Shown here: positions 25,747 through 33,526 of the stretch, one piece after another
Layout of the letters: every line of letters begins with the position of its first letter
How positions within the stretch are numbered: position 1 is the first letter of the stretch
DNA from: an uncultured Bacteroidota bacterium
Lineage (GTDB): Bacteria; Bacteroidota; Bacteroidia; NS11-12g; UBA9320
Assembly (NCBI GenBank): GCA_937124965.1
Contig: CAKZLB010000017.1
Location: 62,001 to 126,000, forward strand
Direction: 5' to 3'
Length of the DNA: 64,000 nt
The notes under the pieces: generated by a model
Told to the model about the DNA's origin: nothing
Database searches by the model: none
Seen by the model: only the letters and a program-made list of their open reading frames with translations
Position numbers and translations under genes: made by a program

Positions 25747-27501
25747 ATGAATATTCTAAAATTTTCTTTACTTCTAAGTGTAATGACACTTGCAATTACA
25801 GCAAGTAGTCAAAGTTTCAAAGACAAGTTAAAATCAAAAATTCCTGAAAAGGATAATTCAGAAATATATGAATGTGGGTACGTTCATCAGCTGACTTTGA
25901 AAGAAAAGGCAAATCCAATGAAGGCGCTGCAAAAGGGTATTGCCGGTGGAGTTACAAATGGAAGTAACCCAGACTTAGGTAACGCCGCGATTTCAGTTTT
26001 TTATCAGGCGCATTTGCATCCTCAAAATATTATGCGATATCCAACGGCAATTCCAGGCTGGGAAACCTGTGGAGATGCCGTTTTTGCAGGTTTTACAAAT
26101 CGAACTGGAATGGGTTTAAGTTCGACAGATGGAGAGTTTCTAATGGACGGTGTTTCAATTGCTTATTCTGGTGCTGGAACCTACTTTCAAGGGTTTAAGC
26201 CAGACAAACGTGGAGCAAAAAATATCACGATAACAAGTAGTGATGGGGACAAAGTAGATCTAACTCTTGATCCAGGAACACCATTGGAAATCAAAACGAT
26301 TGATGGAAAAACGAAAGAGGAAGAAGTCGTAATTGACGGAACAAAAGATATTGTTATTGAATTGGTTGATGGAGATGCTGACCCACAATCGCGCTTGCAC
26401 GTTCAGTTAATTTGCAAGTTAGTGGGAACGCCAATACTGTATGATGTCATTGTTACTAAACCCAAAAATACAATCGTAATACCTAAGGAAGCTTTCAAAA
26501 ATTTTGAAGGATCTCCATCGCCATTCATTAAGAAAAACACACTAATCGTAAACCGTGTAACGGAAAAAATCTTGGATAAAACGGATGCTGGAGCTATCCG
26601 CACAATGTCTGCCTATATGGACTGGCGACCTGTAAGTGTCGAAGGAGACTTGTCGAAAGGAAACATGATTACAATGGGATTTGATTCAACAAAAAATACC
26701 CAAATATCCATTAATCTCTCAACCACTGGGGAGTATAAGTTTAAGGCATCAAAATCAGGACCTTATACATCGCCTCCAATAAAACTAATGAAAAATGTTG
26801 CTGTTGGATCGTTTGTGGTTCGAGGCAATATGACTGCAACAAAAACGACCACAGAAGGTGACTGGTTAGTTACTCGAAAAAAATGGTTTCCAGAATATAG
26901 CGAGGCCACTTGGAAAAACTTGACTGAAAAGCTTTACGAGGATTTTAAAGCCAAGCTGGAGACGGAGTTTGGGATGAATATTCTGCCTCTAGACAAGGTC
27001 GTAAATTCTGAAGCGTATGCATATGCAAAATCAGTTAAAGATGGAGCTTCTCAGAATTTCGTTGAAATAGGTGCTGGTGGAACCAAGCGTATTCTAACTA
27101 CCACAACAGGAGATGTTTATAAAGATTTGAGTATAACGTTCCCGGGTGACTTCGTTGCTGAAAGATTGGTTAAGGAATTGGGTGTTGATGCGGTATTAGC
27201 TGTAACTATAGACTTGAACTTTAATTATCAAACAGAGGGATTAGATCCTAAAATAACCATAGTGGCATATGCTCCAAATGTCAGTTATAAGACGGCAGCG
27301 AAGTACTTTACGATTACCGCGAGTACAAGTGCAAAGTCACTATCTGCAAGCAAAAGTTTGTCTGGCACAACGGAAGAAATAGTTTTTAATATGATAAAAG
27401 GAAATGCGTTTAACACAGGTTTCGTTGATGCATTAAAACAGTTATCTGCGAAGGAAGATGAGTACCCAGTATACGAAAGTCTTTGGAAGGCAAAACTTTA
27501 A
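25747..27501 (+). CDS. Exported protein of unknown function
   Basis: The 584-residue protein has a signal peptide (about 1-22, ending TASSQ) and no T9SS domain, so it is probably periplasmic or carried to the outer membrane. The sequence mixes beta-rich regions with two helical, charged stretches (about 60-75 and 395-420), and a late segment VAERLVKELGVDAVLAVTIDL that resembles alpha/beta folds of lipoprotein assembly factors. No family was recognised. The strong twin operator in front suggests control by RR1. It is followed after 26 bases by the predicted barrel gene. Confidence 0.65.
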   Translation: MNILKFSLLLSVMTLAITASSQSFKDKLKSKIPEKDNSEIYECGYVHQLTLKEKANPMKALQKGIAGGVTNGSNPDLGNAAISVFYQAHLHPQNIMRYPTAIPGWETCGDAVFAGFTNRTGMGLSSTDGEFLMDGVSIAYSGAGTYFQGFKPDKRGAKNITITSSDGDKVDLTLDPGTPLEIKTIDGKTKEEEVVIDGTKDIVIELVDGDADPQSRLHVQLICKLVGTPILYDVIVTKPKNTIVIPKEAFKNFEGSPSPFIKKNTLIVNRVTEKILDKTDAGAIRTMSAYMDWRPVSVEGDLSKGNMITMGFDSTKNTQISINLSTTGEYKFKASKSGPYTSPPIKLMKNVAVGSFVVRGNMTATKTTTEGDWLVTRKKWFPEYSEATWKNLTEKLYEDFKAKLETEFGMNILPLDKVVNSEAYAYAKSVKDGASQNFVEIGAGGTKRILTTTTGDVYKDLSITFPGDFVAERLVKELGVDAVLAVTIDLNFNYQTEGLDPKITIVAYAPNVSYKTAAKYFTITASTSAKSLSASKSLSGTTEEIVFNMIKGNAFNTGFVDALKQLSAKEDEYPVYESLWKAKL

Positions 27502-27527
27502 ATAACTAAGTATTTAAATACGATAGC

Positions 27528-28988
27528 ATGTCAAACCTAAAAATTATCATTTCGAAAGAATGTTGTTACAATCGGGTCTCTGAGAAATCTGAGGCTCGGT
27601 TTAAACACTTAGTTATTTTGATAGGCGCTTTTATTGTCTTAGGCTCTTATGAATCATTTGGTCAAGATAAAGACTCGTTAAAAGCAATAACATATGATGA
27701 TTATAAAACTCAATCAAAAGAGCGACACAAATCAGAATCATTATGGTATCGAATGTTTCATCAATATGACTTAGCCCCTGGTTTTTCTAAAGCATCGATT
27801 GGACCTTCGTTTATTAACTCAACCAAAAGTGGGAATGTTCAAAAACGCTTCAGTTTGCGGTATAAGAGTATGCACAAGGAGATTTCGTTTTCTCAGTGGA
27901 AGGCTGACGCAAACTATGATGAAACGGATACAATCGAAAACCACAATCGTATAACGTTTGGATATTTTGCACCGCTTCATTTTATGAGTATTGGAAAGCG
28001 AGAACTGGATATAAAGGGATTCTTACTGCAACCTGCGTTTGGTGCAGGATACTCAAGAAGTCATAAGTCTCATGGAATATACATCGCACCTGCAATGCAT
28101 TTTCAGTTTCCCTATGGGTTAATTGAGGCTCGTGTAAACGTAGATTATTTGTTTGGAAAAGGTCTTGATGTGTTGCCAGAAGTTAGTCTTCAGCTAGATG
28201 CTTTGCGTGGTTTGTTGGATCCGAATCGTGTCAAAACGGGAGTGATGACGCATAGTTCAACGTATGCTGAACCGTTAGGTGGTGGTTGGTATAAGGTGAC
28301 AAGTACATACAGTGAAAATGATTTTACGATACAAGATGTTCGGCCATTTTTTGGTATCACACCAAGAGTTGGGATCGCCAATTCAGCTTGGGCGAATAAA
28401 AACTATAAAACGCTTGGAGTTGGGTTGTCAGGTCGATTGAGCTTTTTTGGTTTGGATGTTCACGTTGATAAAGGAAAGTCACAAATTGGTGTAGTTGGAA
28501 ATGTAAATGCTCTGAATGGTGTCGTTAAGAATCAGTTTGACAATGATTTTGTGCAGGGATTTGTGAATACAAAAGAGTTTACGGCAGAGGCAAATTTTAA
28601 TCTTGTAGGGTTGTTTTTAACAATCTTTAAGAAACGAGCGATTAACCAAATGAAAATGACGACAACACCACTAAACAGATGGAATTTCCACTTAGGGTAT
28701 ACATACTTTGTTCCTGGTTCTGTTGATATGGTAGATGCGCGAGGTGCAAGAGAGTACACCGATAAATTCTTTGCGGATCGTCCAGACATAGAAAGGAATG
28801 CGATAAACGATCCGTTGATGCATGAAGCTGGATGGGGTGTAACATACGGTATGTCGTATGAAATGGGAGCCGTTGGCTTTAGAATAAACAACAAGATTTC
28901 AAAAACAATGGGTTCGAGTAGCACATTAGATGTGTATTACATAATTCCAATTCGGCGCGTGGTTAAGGCGTACGCTGGGATGGATTAA
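27528..28988 (+). CDS. Predicted outer-membrane barrel protein
   Basis: The product has 486 residues with an atypical start: about 25 polar residues come before the hydrophobic signal (HLVILIGAFIVLGSYESFGQ). The rest is rich in alternating strands with aromatic ends (RFSLRYKSM, RITFGYFAPLHFM, WNFHLGYTYFVP), and the final ITVYYIIPIRRVVKAYAG-like strand fits a barrel terminus. Twenty-six bases separate it from the 25747 gene, so they are likely cotranscribed. Its stop overlaps the stop of the kinase gene on the other strand within TTAA. Confidence 0.6.
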   Translation: MSNLKIIISKECCYNRVSEKSEARFKHLVILIGAFIVLGSYESFGQDKDSLKAITYDDYKTQSKERHKSESLWYRMFHQYDLAPGFSKASIGPSFINSTKSGNVQKRFSLRYKSMHKEISFSQWKADANYDETDTIENHNRITFGYFAPLHFMSIGKRELDIKGFLLQPAFGAGYSRSHKSHGIYIAPAMHFQFPYGLIEARVNVDYLFGKGLDVLPEVSLQLDALRGLLDPNRVKTGVMTHSSTYAEPLGGGWYKVTSTYSENDFTIQDVRPFFGITPRVGIANSAWANKNYKTLGVGLSGRLSFFGLDVHVDKGKSQIGVVGNVNALNGVVKNQFDNDFVQGFVNTKEFTAEANFNLVGLFLTIFKKRAINQMKMTTTPLNRWNFHLGYTYFVPGSVDMVDARGAREYTDKFFADRPDIERNAINDPLMHEAGWGVTYGMSYEMGAVGFRINNKISKTMGSSSTLDVYYIIPIRRVVKAYAGMD

Positions 28989-30883
28989 ACTGTCAATCTG
29001 CAAATCGTGCCAGAGTTCGAAGATTCAATAGTGAAATTACCGCCAATTGCTTTGGCCCGAGTCTCAATGTTTTGCAAACCATGGCCATTGCTGCTGTCTG
29101 GATTTACGCCGATACCGTTGTCCTCAATGGTAAAAGTTATTTTATCGCCAGAACCAGTAATCATAAGGTCAACGTTTGTAGCTTGAGAGTGTTTAATAGC
29201 ATTGTTTAAACATTCTTGTACAATTCGATAAATGTTAATCGATACGTTTTCCGGTAATGTTGGTAACTTGAAAAATCCATGAAATTTAATGGTAAGTTCG
29301 GATGTCTTAGGTATCCGAGAAACCAATTCTTCTAATGCTTTTTCCAAGCCAAGAGTCGTTAACGATTTAGGCATCATTTGATGGGAAATATTTCGAACAT
29401 CTTCTGCCGCAGATTGAATGAGTGTTGTAAGTTTATCATCTTTGCTTTGGTTGTTCTGACTTTCCCATGCAAAGTTTATGGCTGTTAATTGTTGACCAAT
29501 ACCATCGTGTAATTCTTGTGAAATCCGCTTGCGTTCGTTTTCTCGACTAGTGATCTCGGCCATGGTTACCGCTACTTGTTTTTCCAATTCTTTCTCAACC
29601 AAAAGCGACTTTTGTCGAATGCGACGTTGATTAATAATCAAAATTGCTAGCCCTATGACAAGAATAAAAACGACAATTAAACCAGTAATGGTGTTCGATT
29701 TCTTCTGGATTTTTAACGTGTCTGCCTCTTTTTGAGCCAGTAGTAATTTATTTGAAGCCTCTTTTTTGTCAGACTCATACTTGGTCCTCAAGTCTTCTAC
29801 GGCAGTAAACTTGTCAAGCGTTAACAAGCTGTCTGCCAGCTCTTTGTATTTTTTATAGTGGGTCAAGGAATTTTTGTAATCACCTATTTTTTCGTAGTTG
29901 TACCAGTACATTCCTTCTGTTTCTCGTAAGTTTCGAATGTCTTGTGACGCAGAAAGTAGTGGGTAAGCGGTATCTAAGTACTGAATAGACTTTGTGTATT
30001 TTCCCAGATCACTGAGGTTAATGCCAATATTTAACAAATTGACAGCTTCAACTTCAGTTGCGCCTAACTTCCTGCTGAGTGCCAACGCATTTTGATTACA
30101 ATTAAGTGCTTCTTCATTTTTGTTAATGTTTCTGTATGCAACGCATTGGTTGGTCATGGTATATAATTCTCCAACTAAATCGTTGGTTTTTCTGCGTAAA
30201 AGAATCGAATTATGATAATGGGAAATCGCGCTATCGTACGCCTGCATTTCATCAAAAATGTAGCCAATAGTGTTCTCGATTTTGCCCAACATTCGTGGAT
30301 TTTCCTTTAAGATTAAAAGTTCTTTCGCTTGTTGTTGGTATGACAACGCTGATTCAAGATCATCTAAATAGATGTAAATTTTTCCAATGCTCGACAATGT
30401 ACTAGCAAGCGTTAAAGTGTCTTTCAGTTTCTCTTGAATTGTAAGGGCTTTTAAACCGAATTGAATCGCAGAGTCTAGAATTTGAACATCACTATAATGC
30501 TTTGAAAGGTTGTTATAGACGGATGCTTTAAGTTTTGGATTCTGAACCTCAGGTAACAGATGTTGGGCTTTTTTTAGATAAAAGATAGAGCTGTCGAACG
30601 TCATATCAATCCAATAACACAAGCCGATGTAATTATAGATTCTAGTTTCAAGTTCTACGCTATCAGTGTTGCGAACAAGCGAAGTGATATCTTTACAAAG
30701 GTCAATACACGTTGCAGGATTTTTATAATAGTTCGTTTTGCAATAGTCTAATGTTTTATGAATTTTTGATATGCCTGAACTAGTCGAAATTGTTAGTAAA
30801 GATGAATCGGTTGCTTGATCGATTCCTGAAGCTAAAACAAGGTTAGGAAGAATAAACAGAAGAATTAAACTCAAACTTTTCAC
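28985..30883 (-). CDS. TPR-domain sensor histidine kinase (HK1)
   Basis: This 632-residue protein has a signal peptide, about seven TPR units in a predicted periplasmic domain (residues 80-360), a coiled coil, a transmembrane helix (about 399-418), and a HisKA_3 dimerisation domain with phospho-acceptor His459 in RISQELHDGIGQQL. The ATP-binding domain has the N box IVQECLNNAIKH and the G boxes DNGIGV and GHGLQNI. The type pairs with NarL/LuxR regulators. No regulator gene adjoins it; RR1 (22290) is the nearest unpaired one. It is divergent from HK2, with 71 bases between starts. Confidence 0.9.
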   Translation of the reverse strand: MKSLSLILLFILPNLVLASGIDQATDSSLLTISTSSGISKIHKTLDYCKTNYYKNPATCIDLCKDITSLVRNTDSVELETRIYNYIGLCYWIDMTFDSSIFYLKKAQHLLPEVQNPKLKASVYNNLSKHYSDVQILDSAIQFGLKALTIQEKLKDTLTLASTLSSIGKIYIYLDDLESALSYQQQAKELLILKENPRMLGKIENTIGYIFDEMQAYDSAISHYHNSILLRRKTNDLVGELYTMTNQCVAYRNINKNEEALNCNQNALALSRKLGATEVEAVNLLNIGINLSDLGKYTKSIQYLDTAYPLLSASQDIRNLRETEGMYWYNYEKIGDYKNSLTHYKKYKELADSLLTLDKFTAVEDLRTKYESDKKEASNKLLLAQKEADTLKIQKKSNTITGLIVVFILVIGLAILIINQRRIRQKSLLVEKELEKQVAVTMAEITSRENERKRISQELHDGIGQQLTAINFAWESQNNQSKDDKLTTLIQSAAEDVRNISHQMMPKSLTTLGLEKALEELVSRIPKTSELTIKFHGFFKLPTLPENVSINIYRIVQECLNNAIKHSQATNVDLMITGSGDKITFTIEDNGIGVNPDSSNGHGLQNIETRAKAIGGNFTIESSNSGTICRLTV

Positions 30884-30954
30884 GTAACAAAAGTGCTAAT
30901 AATTTTTTTGATTGACATTTCTCTAGTAATTTGCTAACCACTTCTAGTGTTACT

Positions 30955-32775
30955 ATGAAAGTTTTTGTCGTGTGTTGGTTAAGTATAATGTTCTGCTTTT
31001 TTCATAGTAGTGTATTTGCAGAAAACAAGGATTCAACTCAAATTGAGGCATTAGGTCGATCCTCCTTAAATATTGTCTATTCTAAACCAGATAGTGCTCG
31101 ATCGTTAATTAATGAAGCGTTGCTTTTATGCGATCAACCTCACACCATCAGGCTGTTTGGACTTACCTACAATTATTTGGGCATTTACTATGACGTGATC
31201 GGTGATAACGATTCTGCATTTTGGGCATATAATATAGCTGCGGAATATGCGATTAAACAAAAAAATCAGAAAACATTAGCTGCAACGTATAACAATATTG
31301 GGCTACTCCATTGGAATCAAAAAAACCTGACTGAAGCTTTGGAGTCTTTTTTTAAGGCATCGGAGATTTATGAGGAATTAAATGATGAAAAGGGTTTAGG
31401 TAATACCTACAGTAATTTATCATTGATTTTTGAAGAACAACGTCGGGCAAGTGATGCGTTGAACTATGAGCGCAAAGCACTCGCTATTCGGGTAAAAGCT
31501 AATGATTCCATTAATATTGGGAGGTCACTATCAAACATTGGAATTTATTTAGCAGAAATAGGCCATATGGATTCTGGAATTTATCAGAATAAACTAGCGA
31601 TACCCTATTTTCAAAAGTTAAACAATCGAACAGGTTTAGCAAACTGTTATCAAAACATCGGCACCGATTTTCATATTTTAAATCAGCTTGATAGCGCAGA
31701 GTTTTATGCTAAGAAAGCGCTCTTGTTGCGAGAAGAAATTGGAAACAAAAAGTACTTAGCCGCCACGTATTCGTTGTTGGGTAATATTCATCAAACCCAA
31801 AATCGATTAGATGATGGTATAGCGATGTATCTAAAGTCTGAGGCGATCTACAAACAATACAATGTATTAGAAGAATTGTGGCGCGTACACGAAGAATTGT
31901 CGGAGCTATATGAGGCTCAAGGAGATTATGAATTGGCCTACAATCAACTTTTAGCACGAAAAGAAATTACCGATTCAATTCATACCAGTGCAAAACTTCA
32001 GAAGCTCTATGAGGTGGAAGAAAAGTATGAGACTGAAAAAACAAATCGTGAATTAGCAGAAGCAAATTTTGCTATTATTAAGGGAGAGCAACAGAGTCAG
32101 AAGCTCCTGTTTGCCTTGATTACAGGATCTTTACTGACAATTGGAATCATCTTGTTTTTTGTAAACCAAATTCGTAAAAATAAAGAAGCTAAGAAAAAAG
32201 ATTTACTTGTTCAGAAACTTGAAATATCTAGAGAGTTGCACGACAATATTGGTTCGCAGCTAACCTATTTGAACTTGAAGTTAGAGAAACTTGAGTTAGA
32301 CAAATCTGAAAAAAACCAAAACCGTTTGCATGAAATAAAGGAATTTGCTCATGCTACAATATCCGATTTGAGAGGAGCAATCTGGGGTCTGAGTAAAGAT
32401 ATTAGCTACCGAGATTTTGAGATGAAAGTGGCAAATGAGGTGCAGAAAATTCAACGAGAAGGTTTGGCTGTATCCATTGATTGGTCGTGTGAATTGAAAG
32501 GGATAATGAACTCAATGTTGGCGGTAAACACGTTTCGTATTATTCAAGAGTCGATTCAAAACGCCGTAAAACATGCAGATGCTTCAAAAATATCTGTTGA
32601 CATTTGCTTTCAGCCAAGCAGAATGAAGGTAGTTGTAAAAGACAATGGCAAAGGTTTCGACGCAACAAAAGAAGGGTTTGGTTTAACGTCGATGAAGCAG
32701 CGTGCAGAAAAGATAACCGCGAAAATTAGTGTTCTTTCAGATCAACAAGGCTCGCAAATAATTCTCACAAAATAG
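30955..32775 (+). CDS. TPR-domain sensor histidine kinase (HK2)
   Basis: Start at ATG 30955 gives 606 residues and a clean signal peptide (MKVFVVCWLSIMFCFFHSSVFA); an ATG 24 bases upstream is less likely. Six or so TPR units occupy residues 70-340, followed by a coiled coil and a membrane helix (about 384-403). The HisKA_3 His429 is in ISRELHDNIGSQL; N box IIQESIQNAVKH; G boxes DNGKGFD and GFGLTSM. The protein is a paralogue of HK1. RR2 follows after 48 bases, so HK2-RR2 is probably a cognate pair. Confidence 0.92.
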   Translation: MKVFVVCWLSIMFCFFHSSVFAENKDSTQIEALGRSSLNIVYSKPDSARSLINEALLLCDQPHTIRLFGLTYNYLGIYYDVIGDNDSAFWAYNIAAEYAIKQKNQKTLAATYNNIGLLHWNQKNLTEALESFFKASEIYEELNDEKGLGNTYSNLSLIFEEQRRASDALNYERKALAIRVKANDSINIGRSLSNIGIYLAEIGHMDSGIYQNKLAIPYFQKLNNRTGLANCYQNIGTDFHILNQLDSAEFYAKKALLLREEIGNKKYLAATYSLLGNIHQTQNRLDDGIAMYLKSEAIYKQYNVLEELWRVHEELSELYEAQGDYELAYNQLLARKEITDSIHTSAKLQKLYEVEEKYETEKTNRELAEANFAIIKGEQQSQKLLFALITGSLLTIGIILFFVNQIRKNKEAKKKDLLVQKLEISRELHDNIGSQLTYLNLKLEKLELDKSEKNQNRLHEIKEFAHATISDLRGAIWGLSKDISYRDFEMKVANEVQKIQREGLAVSIDWSCELKGIMNSMLAVNTFRIIQESIQNAVKHADASKISVDICFQPSRMKVVVKDNGKGFDATKEGFGLTSMKQRAEKITAKISVLSDQQGSQIILTK

Positions 32776-32788
32776 GGCAAATGACCTA
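32773..32788 (+). promoter_or_regulatory. 7-2-7 operator before RR2
   Basis: TAGGGCAAATGACCTA is an imperfect inverted repeat (arms TAGGGCA and TGACCTA, spacer AA; one mismatched pair per arm). It overlaps the HK2 stop codon and lies 35 bases before the RR2 ATG. A near-identical site in opposite orientation precedes the second BNR gene. Autoregulation by RR2 is inferred. Confidence 0.55.
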
Positions 32789-32823
32789 TGGTAAAGATGC
32801 ATGAATAATAAGATTTTCGCTAT

Positions 32824-33465
32824 ATGATTCGAGTGGCACTGGCAGAGGACAATGTATTTTTAGCAAAATCCGTTCAAGATATTTTAAATGATGATGAGCG
32901 TATTGAGCTTAAATTTTGGGCAACAAATGGACTAGACTTGCTCGAAAAACTACAGCAGAATTCAATGATTGATGTAATCATCATGGACATTGAAATGCCT
33001 CAAATGAACGGGATAGACGCAACAAAGGAAATTTGTTCAAAATACCCCCAAATAAAAGTGTTGATGTCTACGGTTTTTGACGACGATGACAACCTTTTTA
33101 ATGCAATTCAGGCAGGAGCAAGTGGGTATTTATTGAAAGATGAGTCAGGAGTAACCTTGGTTAAAAGTATTCAGGATGTGTTGGAAGGTGGAGCTCCAAT
33201 GAGTCCTTCTGTAGCCTCAAAAACACTAAAATTACTTCGTGCTCAACCAATATCAATTGAACCAGCAAAAAATTACAATCTTACAAATAGAGAGACTGAA
33301 ATTCTTGAACAACTATGTCAGGGATTAAGCTATAATAGGATAGCGGAGAACCTTATCATTAGCCCGAAAACAGTGCGTAAACATATCGAGAATGTATATT
33401 TTAAGCTGAATGTACACAGTAAAATGGAGGCGTTAAAAGTCGCCCAAAAAAATAGGCTAATATAA
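32824..33465 (+). CDS. NarL/LuxR-type response regulator (RR2)
   Basis: The 213-residue protein has the receiver acidic pair in VALAEDN, phospho-acceptor Asp55 in IIMDIEMP, and the conserved Lys in GYLLKDE. The HTH (about 150-210) reads LTNRETEILEQLCQGLSYNRIAENL and SPKTVRKHIENVYFKL. It sits between HK2 and the second BNR gene. Overall it is a paralogue of RR1, but its recognition helix (SPKTVRKHIENV) differs from that of RR1 (SPRTAETHRSNV), which agrees with the different operator motifs around it. Confidence 0.93.
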   Translation: MIRVALAEDNVFLAKSVQDILNDDERIELKFWATNGLDLLEKLQQNSMIDVIIMDIEMPQMNGIDATKEICSKYPQIKVLMSTVFDDDDNLFNAIQAGASGYLLKDESGVTLVKSIQDVLEGGAPMSPSVASKTLKLLRAQPISIEPAKNYNLTNRETEILEQLCQGLSYNRIAENLIISPKTVRKHIENVYFKLNVHSKMEALKVAQKNRLI

Positions 33466-33466
33466 A

Positions 33467-33509
33467 TAGGTCATTTGCCTTATTTCCAAACTCTAGGTCA
33501 ATGCAGAAC
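33467..33509 (+). promoter_or_regulatory. Operator region of the second BNR gene
   Basis: TAGGTCATTTGCCTTA (33467-33482) begins one base after the RR2 stop and matches, in reverse orientation, the site before RR2 (15 of 16 positions). A second TAGGTCA half-site lies at 33494-33500, 27 bases downstream, with a weak partner arm. GAACTTTG (33506-33513) may be the -7 box. Confidence 0.55.
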
Positions 33510-33526
33510 TTTGAATAAAAAGTTCT
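33505..33526 (+). repeat. Perfect inverted repeat touching the ATG of the second BNR gene
   Basis: AGAACTTT (33505-33512) and AAAGTTCT (33519-33526) pair perfectly around GAATAA, and the right arm ends directly at the ATG. It could be an operator at the transcription start or an RNA stem that hinders initiation; the sequence does not decide. Confidence 0.5.

Noticed and set aside
27506-27527. GTATTTAAATAC palindrome before 27528 as a third RR1 operator
   Set aside because: It lacks the 7-2-7 form and TACGTA core and does not have a second site 22 bp away.
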